Positions 37,964-45,164 of a stretch of 64,000 nt of DNA are shown here, in pieces. A program made the translations under genes and the position numbers. Position 1 is the first letter of the stretch. Each line of letters opens with the position of its first letter. The notes below the pieces were generated by a model, which saw nothing but the letters and a program-made list of their open reading frames with translations, made no database searches and had not been told where the DNA came from. Source of the DNA: Tetragenococcus halophilus subsp. halophilus DSM 20339 (GTDB lineage Bacteria; Bacillota; Bacilli; Lactobacillales; Enterococcaceae); contig NZ_PXYA01000003.1 in NCBI RefSeq assembly GCF_003841405.1, positions 124,001 through 188,000 on the forward strand, read 5' to 3'.

Positions 37964-38587
37964 TTAAAAGTCTTCACTATCAAAAGAAGCTAACACTTCT
38001 CTTTCTGAATCAGAAAGAGAAGTAAAATGAAATTCTTTTAATTTTATATTCTTTCTTATTAAGTCGAACGAGTCATTTAAACCGTTTTTTCTAGAACCAA
38101 TATAATTATCGGTTAAAAATTCAAAACCAAAGTCACCATATAACTTTATAGCAGAAAAACTAGCTGCATGTGTATGTAAAATTATAGGAAAGTCCAGTTT
38201 AACTTCAGTTAAAACATAAGACAGTAATTGCCTTCCAACTCCTTTGTTGGCATATTGGTTAATCACTTTAAACCATTGAATTGACCATAGTCCTGCACTA
38301 ATTTTCCATAAAAAACAAGTTCCTAAGATATTATTATTTACATCACAGATAACTTTACAAGCATTTAAAAATTCATCTTTTCTGTCAGAGAAATAATTAT
38401 TATAATATTCATCTACTATATAACGATAATCTTTTTTATCTGCATAGGTATCAAAGTGAATTGTTTTCCATATTTCTATTTCCGATTCCTTTAAATTTCT
38501 AACAATATACTTTTTATCCAGTTCTTTAAAAGCTGACTTATTAAATTTTTTACATAACATAAAGATATTATTGTCTTCCAATTTCAC
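37964..38587 (-). CDS. GNAT family acetyltransferase-like protein
   Basis: This 207-residue protein has the GNAT acetyl-CoA signature NQYANKGVGRQLLSYVL (about residues 130-146) and the following AIKLYGDFGFEFL. The substrate is unknown. Its base composition is more AT-rich than the ribosomal genes beside it, which may mean recent gain. The start is unsure: GTG 38587 or TTG 38581 near GGCAGG, or ATG ten codons in. Confidence 0.8.
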   Translation of the reverse strand: MKLEDNNIFMLCKKFNKSAFKELDKKYIVRNLKESEIEIWKTIHFDTYADKKDYRYIVDEYYNNYFSDRKDEFLNACKVICDVNNNILGTCFLWKISAGLWSIQWFKVINQYANKGVGRQLLSYVLTEVKLDFPIILHTHAASFSAIKLYGDFGFEFLTDNYIGSRKNGLNDSFDLIRKNIKLKEFHFTSLSDSEREVLASFDSEDF

Positions 38588-38671
38588 ACCTGCCTTGATT
38601 CCTTCAGTTTCTCATAAAACACATTGATTATAAATATTATTTATAGAAAATTTGGCACATTTTTGATACAA

Positions 38672-38713
38672 AAAAAGCGATAAGCACCTATAAATCAAGG
38701 CTTACCGCTTATT
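38672..38713 (-). terminator. Terminator after tRNA-Arg
   Basis: Minus-strand arms AAGCGGTAAGC and GCTTATCGCTT pair fully (one G-T) and run into seven T, a few bases after the tRNA 3' end. Confidence 0.88.
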
Positions 38714-38718
38714 AATAA

Positions 38719-38792
38719 CGTCACAGGAGGGATTCGAACCCCCGACCGTTCGCTTAGAAGGCGAATGCTCTATCCTACTGAGCTACTGTGAC
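38719..38792 (-). tRNA. tRNA-Arg (anticodon UCU)
   Basis: A complete 74-base cloverleaf is seen: acceptor GTCACAG/CTGTGAC with discriminator G, D stem GCTC/GAGC, anticodon stem TTCGC/GCGAA with loop CTTCTAA (anticodon TCT), T arm GGGGG TTCGAAT CCCTC. CCA is not encoded. It has its own consensus promoter and terminator, so it is a single-gene unit reading arginine AGA codons. Confidence 0.97.
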
Positions 38793-38814
38793 AATGGTTT
38801 TGACAACAAAGATA

Positions 38815-38843
38815 ATTATAGGAAAAGCTTTTATTAATGTCAA
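38815..38843 (-). promoter_or_regulatory. tRNA-Arg promoter (perfect consensus)
   Basis: TTGACA (38838-38843), a 17-base spacer and TATAAT (38815-38820) on the minus strand match the vegetative consensus at all twelve positions, about 25 bases before the tRNA. Confidence 0.9.
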
Positions 38844-38920
38844 TTACTTTTTAATGTTTTCCAAATTCTTTTGCATATTTTTCGAAATAGCAACGCCACT
38901 TATTTTTCAAATTGTTTTAG

Positions 38921-38952
38921 TTAAAGAACCACTTCATCTGCTTTCTTAGTAA
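38921..38952 (-). pseudogene. Displaced original 3' end of the O-methyltransferase gene
   Basis: Joining the O-methyltransferase reading frame up to the target duplication with this flank gives codons for KKADEVVL and a TAA at 38921-38923. This is the ancestral C-terminus, cut off by the IS insertion. Confidence 0.8.
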
Positions 38953-38953
38953 C

Positions 38954-40312
38954 TCAAGTTTCGCACACCAAATTCGGTAGATAAGCCTTGATATAATTGG
39001 GCAGCGTATCGATCCAGAGCTGCAGTTGACTTTCAATGAAGTCTTGTAGTTTATGACTCGCTTTTTCACTGACTGCTTGCAAAATGTCCATTAGTTCTAA
39101 TAAAGCCACCGACCAGTCAAGTTCTTTTATTTGGTCAGCAAGTTCATAAAATAAGCCGCCTAAGGTCCGCTCGTCATTGGCACAGCGTTGTTGCCAACTT
39201 AATAAGATGTAGCGCGTGAACACAATGGTGGTATGACAAATCAAGGCTTGATAATTGCGCGTTTGGGTTTCTTGTGACAAATGAAGGAGAGATTTGGAAA
39301 CTTTAAAGAACGTTTCTATGTCCCAGCGAACCGAGTACGTCTTCACGATTTCTTGGGATGACAAAGTCAGGTCATCTGTCATAAGGGCTAACCAAGCACT
39401 TTGGTTATTCCGATTTTTGACAAAAACGATTTTGACGGGGGTCTTCCCGCTGCTTGGCTGAACAATAATAGAGGAAATGATGGCTTCTTGACAGTATTCC
39501 TTTATTGACTTTTGGTAGAGTTCGCTTAATTTATATAAACGTCTTTGATAAAAATATTGGGTTTTGCCATTTTTTGCCATACCTAGGGTATGGATGCCTA
39601 AATCATGCAAACGATCGATCATTTTAGGAGAGGTAAACCATTTATCCATTAACACATGACTGGCGTAAACGCCTTGATCAAGGGCTCTTTGCACCATCTC
39701 AATGGCCACATCAGGCATAGATCGTTGGGCTTCTTTGAAGCGTTTTGCCCCACTCGTTCTTTGATCACTTTCCGCTTGTTTTTGATTGACTTGGTTTTTA
39801 CCTGAAAGCAATCCAAAATCAATAGGAATAAAAGAGTACCCATCAGAAAAGCCTAAAGTTAGCATGCGATAGCCTTTATAACCCTTTTGTAAAGCATGAT
39901 CCCAAAGGCGCGCCAAACCAGGCACTTTCTGACTTCGATTTCGATAGAACGTTGAGTCATCCAAAACAAGCGTACGTAGATGGGTACTTGGATCTGTTAA
40001 TCGATGGATCTTTTCGATCACAGAAGCACTAAAACGAAGCAGAAAGCTACGCCAATTATTGTGCGGATCGTTCATCAAACGGTAAACGGTATCTTTCTTC
40101 ATATATTGATCTGCTTCACGTCCGCTGAGGACTTGGTTCAAGGTCTTGCCCTTAAACACTAAACTGAAAAGAAAAGTAAAAATAATGACGGGAGAATAGC
40201 CTTTTTGCTTACAAATAGAGGTTTGTCGTAAAAATTTCAGGACGTTCAGTTCAGAAAAAATTGCGTTCATTTCATTTGGTAATTGATTTTTGATGTTTTT
40301 TAAGTGTATCAT
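38954..40312 (-). CDS. IS4-type DDE transposase
   Basis: The 452-residue transposase shows a DDE layout: LRTLVLDDSTFYRN (first Asp), SHVLMDKWFTSPKMIDRLHDLGIHTLG (second Asp) and the C-terminal YREK-like motif YSVRWDIETFFKVSK with the catalytic Glu. These fit the IS4 family (DDE_Tnp_1). The ATG has AGGAG 11 bases upstream, and that site lies in one arm of an inverted repeat. The stop TGA lies in the left terminal repeat. Confidence 0.92.
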   Translation of the reverse strand: MIHLKNIKNQLPNEMNAIFSELNVLKFLRQTSICKQKGYSPVIIFTFLFSLVFKGKTLNQVLSGREADQYMKKDTVYRLMNDPHNNWRSFLLRFSASVIEKIHRLTDPSTHLRTLVLDDSTFYRNRSQKVPGLARLWDHALQKGYKGYRMLTLGFSDGYSFIPIDFGLLSGKNQVNQKQAESDQRTSGAKRFKEAQRSMPDVAIEMVQRALDQGVYASHVLMDKWFTSPKMIDRLHDLGIHTLGMAKNGKTQYFYQRRLYKLSELYQKSIKEYCQEAIISSIIVQPSSGKTPVKIVFVKNRNNQSAWLALMTDDLTLSSQEIVKTYSVRWDIETFFKVSKSLLHLSQETQTRNYQALICHTTIVFTRYILLSWQQRCANDERTLGGLFYELADQIKELDWSVALLELMDILQAVSEKASHKLQDFIESQLQLWIDTLPNYIKAYLPNLVCET

Positions 40313-40318
40313 AAGAGC

Positions 40319-40376
40319 AAGAACTCCTTGTTTTTAGATTTGTCGTTAAATCCATTATAAAACAAAAGGAGTTCTT
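40319..40376 (-). promoter_or_regulatory. IS hairpin able to hide the transposase ribosome-binding site
   Basis: Arms AAGAACTCCTT (40319-40329) and AAGGAGTTCTT (40366-40376) are perfect complements. The 3' arm in the mRNA is the transposase AAGGAG site. A TATAAT (40354-40359, minus) lies between the arms, so a transcript from inside lacks the first arm and is translatable, whereas read-through from outside would fold and block translation. Confidence 0.65.
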
Positions 40377-40448
40377 TTTGTATCCTTTGAACAAAAGTCA
40401 AGCGAACCATTATTTTACTATCAGCGTTGTTCTATCAAAGGGACATCA

Positions 40449-41132
40449 TCATTTTGGGTATGCGAAACTTGAGTTAGTAATTAACATCACCCCATCGCCT
40501 AATGGTAATAAAGAAGAGGCCAAATCTGGATGCTGGTTCACAGTATCTAAAAACTGATTTAATTTCTTATGGATTCCTCGTTTACCACGGGGAATTTCTT
40601 TTTCAGATTGTAGAATAGTCCCTCCTTGAAAAACATCATCGACCATTAAAACACCCTCTTTTTTTAACAAACGGAGACAGTCAGGTAAAAATTCGATATA
40701 TTTAGATTTGGCACTATCCATAAAAATAAAGTCATAGCTTCCTTTTAGCGTGGGTAAAATATCGGCTGCTTGTCCTTCAAGTAAAGTGATCTTATCTTCC
40801 AATTCTAAAAAGCGGAAAGTTTCTTTGGCTTCTGCAATCATCTTATCAAAACGGTCAATTGTCGTAACATGACCTTTACCTCCCACATATTGGGCCATTA
40901 AACTCGCTGAAAATCCGATCGCTGTTCCAATTTCTAAAACTTGCTGTGGTTTGATTTGTCCTAATAAAAATTCCATAAAAACGACTGTCTCATGTGGAAT
41001 AATAGGAACGCCTCGCTTGTTAGCATCTTTTTCTATTATATTTAATTTTCCTGTTAATGATTTTTGCTGGCTGCGCATATAATCCACTAGTTCCGTTTTA
41101 ACTACCGGCCGATGCATCATTTCATTTTGCAT
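40449..41132 (-). CDS. O-methyltransferase (TrmR/YrrM-like), C-terminus rewritten by IS
   Basis: This SAM-dependent class I methyltransferase resembles YrrM/TrmR, which methylates 5-hydroxyuridine in tRNA wobble positions. From ATG 41132 (GAGGAG upstream) it has 227 residues. The SAM site is VLEIGTAIGFSASLMAQYVGG, and FIFMDSAKSKYIEFLPDCLRLLKKEG and LMVDDVFQGG follow. The last eight residues, NSSFAYPK, and the TGA stop are encoded by the IS end, replacing KKADEVVL. The catalytic core is untouched, so activity may remain. The function assignment is by family resemblance. Confidence 0.88.
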   Translation of the reverse strand: MQNEMMHRPVVKTELVDYMRSQQKSLTGKLNIIEKDANKRGVPIIPHETVVFMEFLLGQIKPQQVLEIGTAIGFSASLMAQYVGGKGHVTTIDRFDKMIAEAKETFRFLELEDKITLLEGQAADILPTLKGSYDFIFMDSAKSKYIEFLPDCLRLLKKEGVLMVDDVFQGGTILQSEKEIPRGKRGIHKKLNQFLDTVNQHPDLASSLLPLGDGVMLITNSSFAYPK

Positions 41133-41257
41133 ATTTGTCTCTCCTCGCATTTTTCATTTTTTTATTATACGTATTTCCTTAAAAACCTGCAATCTTTTCT
41201 CAATTTTCCCTTGCTTTTTTCTTTGTTTCCTATTAATCTTAAATCAGAAATTGGATT

Positions 41258-41453
41258 AGTAATAAAAGGCACGCTTTTAGAGAATCAAAGCTCGGCTGAA
41301 ACTTTGGTGCCCCTGTCTTTATGAACCCTACCAAGAACAGATGGGTTAAAGCCCTTATCCTTTTGAAGCTGGATCGCGTAAAGTGATCAATAAAGGTGGT
41401 ACCGCGAGATGCACACATTTCGTCCTTTTTATAGGATGAGATGTTTTTTTATT
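41258..41453 (+). promoter_or_regulatory. T-box leader of proS
   Basis: The T-box core AAAGGTGGTACCGCG (about 41391-41405) is followed by a terminator hairpin with arms ACATTTCGTCCT and AGGATGAGATGT (41418-41447) and a T-run. Upstream is a stem I region with AGAGAATCAAAGCTCGGCTG. A proline codon, CCT or CCC in GAACCCTACC, is in the expected specifier area. The 5' end is estimated. Confidence 0.9.
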
Positions 41454-41470
41454 TTACAAGGAGGAAAACA

Positions 41471-42907
41471 ATGGCAGAACAAACAAACGACTTTACAGAA
41501 TGGTATTTACAAACAGTACAACAATCTGAGCTGATGGCTTATTCCGCAGTTAGAGGCTCTATCATTTTTCGTCCTGATGGATATGAGCTATGGGAACATA
41601 TTCAAGAAGAATTCAACAAATTTTTGAAAAAAGAAGGGATTCGTAACGCTTATTTCCCCATGTTGATTCCACAAAACTTTTTTATGAAAGAAGCAGATCA
41701 TGTGGAAGGCTTTGCTCCTGAAATTCCATGGGTCACTGAAGTAGGTGATGAAAAATTAGAAGAACCTTTAGGCCTACGCCCAACTTCAGAAACAACGATT
41801 GGTAACGCATTTTCTGATTGGATTAATTCCTATCGCGATCTTCCTTATGAAATTAACCAATGGGCAAATGTTTTTCGTTGGGAAAAGAAAACATTGCCAT
41901 TTTTACGTACGTCCGAATTTTTATGGCAAGAGGGACACACCGCACATGCAACCAAAGAAGAAGCCCATAAGCGTACGATGAATGTCTTAGATGAATATGC
42001 TCGACTTTGCGAAGAATTTTTAGCTATTCCAGTTTATAAGGGGCAAAAAACGGATTCTGAGCGTTTTGCCGGTGCTGTTGATACCTATTCTGTCGAAGCG
42101 ATGATGCAAGATGGCAAAGCTGTGCAGGCCGGTACATCGCATTATATGGGAACCAATTTCGCTGAGGCTTTTGATATCACTTATTTAAATAAAGAAAACC
42201 AACACGTCTATGCTCATACGACTTCTTGGGGCGCTTCTACACGCCTTATTGGTGCTTTGATTATGACTCATGGCGATCAAAATGGGCTTGTTTTGCCACC
42301 TACTGTCGCACCTAATCAAGTTGTTCTAATGCCAGTAGGACCTTGGAAGAAAAATCCTAGCGTTATGGAAAAACTAGATGAAATTTTCAGCGATCTAAAA
42401 GAAGCGGGCTATCGTGTACGTATGGATGATAGTGACAATACACCAGGCTATAAATTTAATGAATGGGAATTAAAGGGGGCTTGTATCCGCATTGAATGTG
42501 GACCTCGTGACATTGAAAATAGCCATGTAATGGTCAAAAGTCGTGATGTAGCGGACAAACAAAAAGTTCCATTTGAACAAATCAATAATTTTATAGCTGA
42601 AGAACTTGCTGCTATGACGCCACGCTTATTGAAAAAAGCACAAGAACGTATAAAAGAAAATGAATATTACAATGTTGATACCTTAGAAGAGTTAAAAATT
42701 CATATTGATAATTGTCAAAAAGAAGGAAAGCCTGCCGGGTTTGTGTTAGTCGGTTGGGATGGTACTGAAGAAACAGAAGAAGCAATCAAAGAAGCGACCG
42801 GCTTTACGACTCGTAACATTCCTTTTGAAGCGCCTGTTAAAAAAGAGAAGGACATTGTGAGTGGGAAACCTGCAAAACATACTGTTTGGATTGCTCGAGC
42901 ATACTAA
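41471..42907 (+). CDS. proS: Prolyl-tRNA synthetase, eukaryote/archaea-like short type
   Basis: This class II synthetase charges tRNA-Pro. From ATG 41471 (AAGGAGG upstream) it has 478 residues. It is the short type without the inserted YbaK-like editing domain: RGSIIFRPDGYELWEHIQ, LGLRPTSETTI (motif 2 area), FLRTSEFLWQEGHTAHAT, GAVDTYSVEAMMQDGKAVQAGTSHYMG-type catalytic loops, and a C-terminal tyrosine (WIARAY), typical of the archaeal/eukaryotic ProRS group. Most enterococci also carry the longer bacterial ProRS elsewhere, which I cannot check. A T-box controls it. Confidence 0.95.
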   Translation: MAEQTNDFTEWYLQTVQQSELMAYSAVRGSIIFRPDGYELWEHIQEEFNKFLKKEGIRNAYFPMLIPQNFFMKEADHVEGFAPEIPWVTEVGDEKLEEPLGLRPTSETTIGNAFSDWINSYRDLPYEINQWANVFRWEKKTLPFLRTSEFLWQEGHTAHATKEEAHKRTMNVLDEYARLCEEFLAIPVYKGQKTDSERFAGAVDTYSVEAMMQDGKAVQAGTSHYMGTNFAEAFDITYLNKENQHVYAHTTSWGASTRLIGALIMTHGDQNGLVLPPTVAPNQVVLMPVGPWKKNPSVMEKLDEIFSDLKEAGYRVRMDDSDNTPGYKFNEWELKGACIRIECGPRDIENSHVMVKSRDVADKQKVPFEQINNFIAEELAAMTPRLLKKAQERIKENEYYNVDTLEELKIHIDNCQKEGKPAGFVLVGWDGTEETEEAIKEATGFTTRNIPFEAPVKKEKDIVSGKPAKHTVWIARAY

Positions 42908-42917
42908 TTTTGTATAC

Positions 42918-42959
42918 AAAAAGCGGAGTCTAGCTAAATTGCCTGAACTCCGCTTTTTT
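42918..42959 (+). terminator. Terminator after proS
   Basis: Arms AAAGCGGAGT and ACTCCGCTTT with a 17-base loop run into six T. The A-rich left side lets it act for the converging aldo-keto reductase gene as well. Confidence 0.88.
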
Positions 42960-42982
42960 AATGTTGTTTTGTTTGACTCCTT

Positions 42983-43831
42983 TTAAATAATAGACAAAAT
43001 CTGCTTAGAAGTTGGTTTAGGAAATTCTTTATCCAATTGTTTCATTTCTTCATCTGTCAACTGAATTTGGGCTGCTTCAATATTTTCGATAACATGTTCT
43101 GGATTACTAGATTGCGGAATGGCTAGTGTTTGACCTTTTCTTATACTCCAAGCCAGTAGCATTTGAAAAACCGTTGCTTGATGGTTTTGCGCAATTTCTT
43201 TTAGCTTGGCATTAGAAGTCAATTGCCCTCCTAATTGATCACCTTCAGCCATGGGCGCATAGGCAATTAAAGGAAGTTGCTTTTCTTGCATAAAAGGCAA
43301 TAAATCAAACTCGATTCCTCTTTCACCCAAATTATAAAGGACTTGGTTTACCTGGCAGTTTTGACTATTTTCCTTTTGATACATTTTTTCTAGATCTTTT
43401 ACATCAAAATTAGAAACGCCCCAGGCCTTGATTTTTCCTGCCTTTTTTGCTTCTTCCAGTGCCTCAATTGTTTCTTCAATAGGAACATTTCCTGTCCAAT
43501 GAAGTAAATAAAGATCCAAATAATCCGTGCCCAATCTTTTTAAGCTGTTATCTAAACTGACAGGCAATTGTTTTTTAGAAGCGTTCCAAGGATACACTTT
43601 TGAAATCAAAAATAGATCTTTGCGGTTAAAAGATTGAAGTGCTTCTCCTACTAAAAGTTCAGAGCCACCATCTCCATACATTTCTGCAGTATCAAGGACA
43701 ACAGCGCCATGTTCTATGCCAGTTTTTAAAGCTTCTAACTCTTGCCCTTTTTTTGCTGGGTCTTCTCCCATATGCCATGTACCTAGACCGATGGGAAAAA
43801 GTTCTTGTTGATTGATCTTAACAGTAGACAT
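42983..43831 (-). CDS. Aldo/keto reductase
   Basis: NADPH-dependent carbonyl reductase of 282 residues with the AKR barrel. The catalytic tetrad is visible in VVLDTAEMYGDGGSE (Asp, Tyr), LISKVYPWNA (Lys) and LDLYLLHWTGNVP (His). The cofactor end QTLAIPQSSNPEHVIENIEAAQ is present. The substrate is unknown. It follows lplA in the same direction 43 bases downstream. Confidence 0.92.
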   Translation of the reverse strand: MSTVKINQQELFPIGLGTWHMGEDPAKKGQELEALKTGIEHGAVVLDTAEMYGDGGSELLVGEALQSFNRKDLFLISKVYPWNASKKQLPVSLDNSLKRLGTDYLDLYLLHWTGNVPIEETIEALEEAKKAGKIKAWGVSNFDVKDLEKMYQKENSQNCQVNQVLYNLGERGIEFDLLPFMQEKQLPLIAYAPMAEGDQLGGQLTSNAKLKEIAQNHQATVFQMLLAWSIRKGQTLAIPQSSNPEHVIENIEAAQIQLTDEEMKQLDKEFPKPTSKQILSII

Positions 43832-43874
43832 TTACATTCCGCCTTTCCATTAAAGCCGCACAGTTGTTTATAAC

Positions 43875-44888
43875 TTATTTAATTGAATAGATTAGATTAA
43901 ATAAGTCTTCATTTTCCATATCACCAAAGTATTTCTTAACGTCAATGGTGTCCACTACTTTTTTCAAATCTTCTCTTTCATATCTAGTACCAATCAGCTG
44001 TTCTTCTACATCCTTAATATCACCTAGTCCAAAGAAATCACCATAGATCTTAGCATTTGCAATTTTACCTTCTTTAACATTTAAACGTATATCAATTGAA
44101 CCAATAGAAAAACGTTCGTAACGTTCAACGTTAAACTCAGGTGAGTGTCCATAGTTCCAGTCCCAGTTTCCATAATATTTGTTGGTATATTCTTTAATAT
44201 TCTTCCAATCATCTTCTGTCAGCTCATAAGTATTCACTTCATCCACAGAGTCTACGCCAAAGATTTTCAATAAAATTTCGTTTCTGAATTCTTCAGTCGT
44301 CATATCTTGATTTTCCTCAGGCAAGAAAGGCTTAATATTAGTTACTCGTGATCGAATGGACTTAATCCCTTTTGATTCAATTTTATCTTTACGAACCTTT
44401 AAAGCATTAGTTACTTCGTTTTTATCACTATCAAGCATTAAAGTACCATGTGCGTACATTCTGCCATTAGTTGAATACATCGCATTACCGGAAAACTTCA
44501 TATCATCAATCACTAAATCATTACGACCTTTAAGACGAGCCCCTTCAACACCCATATCATGAAGTGCATTTACTACAGGTTCAGTAAATCTTGCAAAATT
44601 TCTAAAAGAGTTGCCATCGTCTGGTGTAATAAAACTATAATTTAAATTACCTAAATCATGGTAAACAGCACCGCCTCCACTAAGACGTCTTACCACATGA
44701 ATCCCATGTTCATCGACATAGTCCTGGTTGATCTCTTCAAAAGTGTTTTGGTTACGACCTATAATAATTGAGGGTTCATTGATATAAAATAAAAGAATCG
44801 GCTCATCCGTTTTCATTTTATCAAGTAAGTAATTTTCAATAGCTAAGTTAACTCGCGGGTCGTTGTTTTCATTTGGCACATAGATCAT
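43875..44888 (-). CDS. lplA: Lipoate-protein ligase A
   Basis: LplA activates lipoate with ATP and attaches it to E2 and H-protein lysines. The 337 residues show IIIGRNQNTFEEIN, VRRLSGGGAVYHDLGNLNYSF, the catalytic-lysine region LVIDDMKFSGNAMYSTNGRMYAHGTLM, and a full C-terminal domain. GGAGG precedes the ATG. Enterococci usually have two such ligases; this one has the accessory domain. Confidence 0.94.
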   Translation of the reverse strand: MIYVPNENNDPRVNLAIENYLLDKMKTDEPILLFYINEPSIIIGRNQNTFEEINQDYVDEHGIHVVRRLSGGGAVYHDLGNLNYSFITPDDGNSFRNFARFTEPVVNALHDMGVEGARLKGRNDLVIDDMKFSGNAMYSTNGRMYAHGTLMLDSDKNEVTNALKVRKDKIESKGIKSIRSRVTNIKPFLPEENQDMTTEEFRNEILLKIFGVDSVDEVNTYELTEDDWKNIKEYTNKYYGNWDWNYGHSPEFNVERYERFSIGSIDIRLNVKEGKIANAKIYGDFFGLGDIKDVEEQLIGTRYEREDLKKVVDTIDVKKYFGDMENEDLFNLIYSIK

Positions 44889-45047
44889 TTTCTTTTTCCT
44901 CCTTTTTATACACTTACTTATTGTAACATGTTTTTAGTTTATCAACGAACAAATAACTTTACAAATTGATTTACTTTGTGATTTTTCAAACGTCAGCATA
45001 AGTACTAGCACGAAGCTATTATTTAATGATCTTTCACAAATTACATA

Positions 45048-45104
45048 TACAATATATAGTGCATATGATTTATTATCAACTGTTTAAATACAATATATTG
45101 TTGA
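45048..45104 (+). promoter_or_regulatory. Two NrdR-like boxes upstream of nrdD
   Basis: TACAATATATAGTGCA (45048-45063) and TACAATATATTGTTGA (45089-45104) resemble the NrdR box (ACAxxATATxTTGT type). They are 41 bases apart, four helical turns, which is how NrdR boxes pair. NrdR represses ribonucleotide reductase genes. Between lplA and here (44889-45047) I see no gene. Confidence 0.75.
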
Positions 45105-45164
45105 TTTTCTCTTATAAATAAATTATGATAATAGTTGAATACAAAAAAGGAGTTGGTCCATTTG

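Larger units (their letters stand above)
38953..40473 (-). mobile_element. IS4-type insertion sequence (1521 bp) in the O-methyltransferase gene
   Basis: The ends are inverted repeats CTCAAGTTTCGCACACC (left, 38953-38969) and CTCAAGTTTCGCATACC (right, complement of 40457-40473), with one mismatch. The 7-bp direct repeat TTAGTAA flanks them (38946-38952 and 40474-40480). One transposase gene fills most of the element and its stop lies in the left repeat. I cannot name the IS without a database. Both ends and the gene look intact, so it may be active. Confidence 0.88.

Noticed and set aside
38719-38969. IS next to tRNA-Arg as a possible integrated island
   Set aside because: No integrase, no repeat of the tRNA 3' end and no cargo genes; the IS has its own short target duplication.
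38950-40476. Longer terminal repeat TAACTCAAGTTTCGCA for the first IS
   Set aside because: The extra bases come from the near-palindromic target duplication TTAGTAA; treating them as target restores the O-methyltransferase frame.
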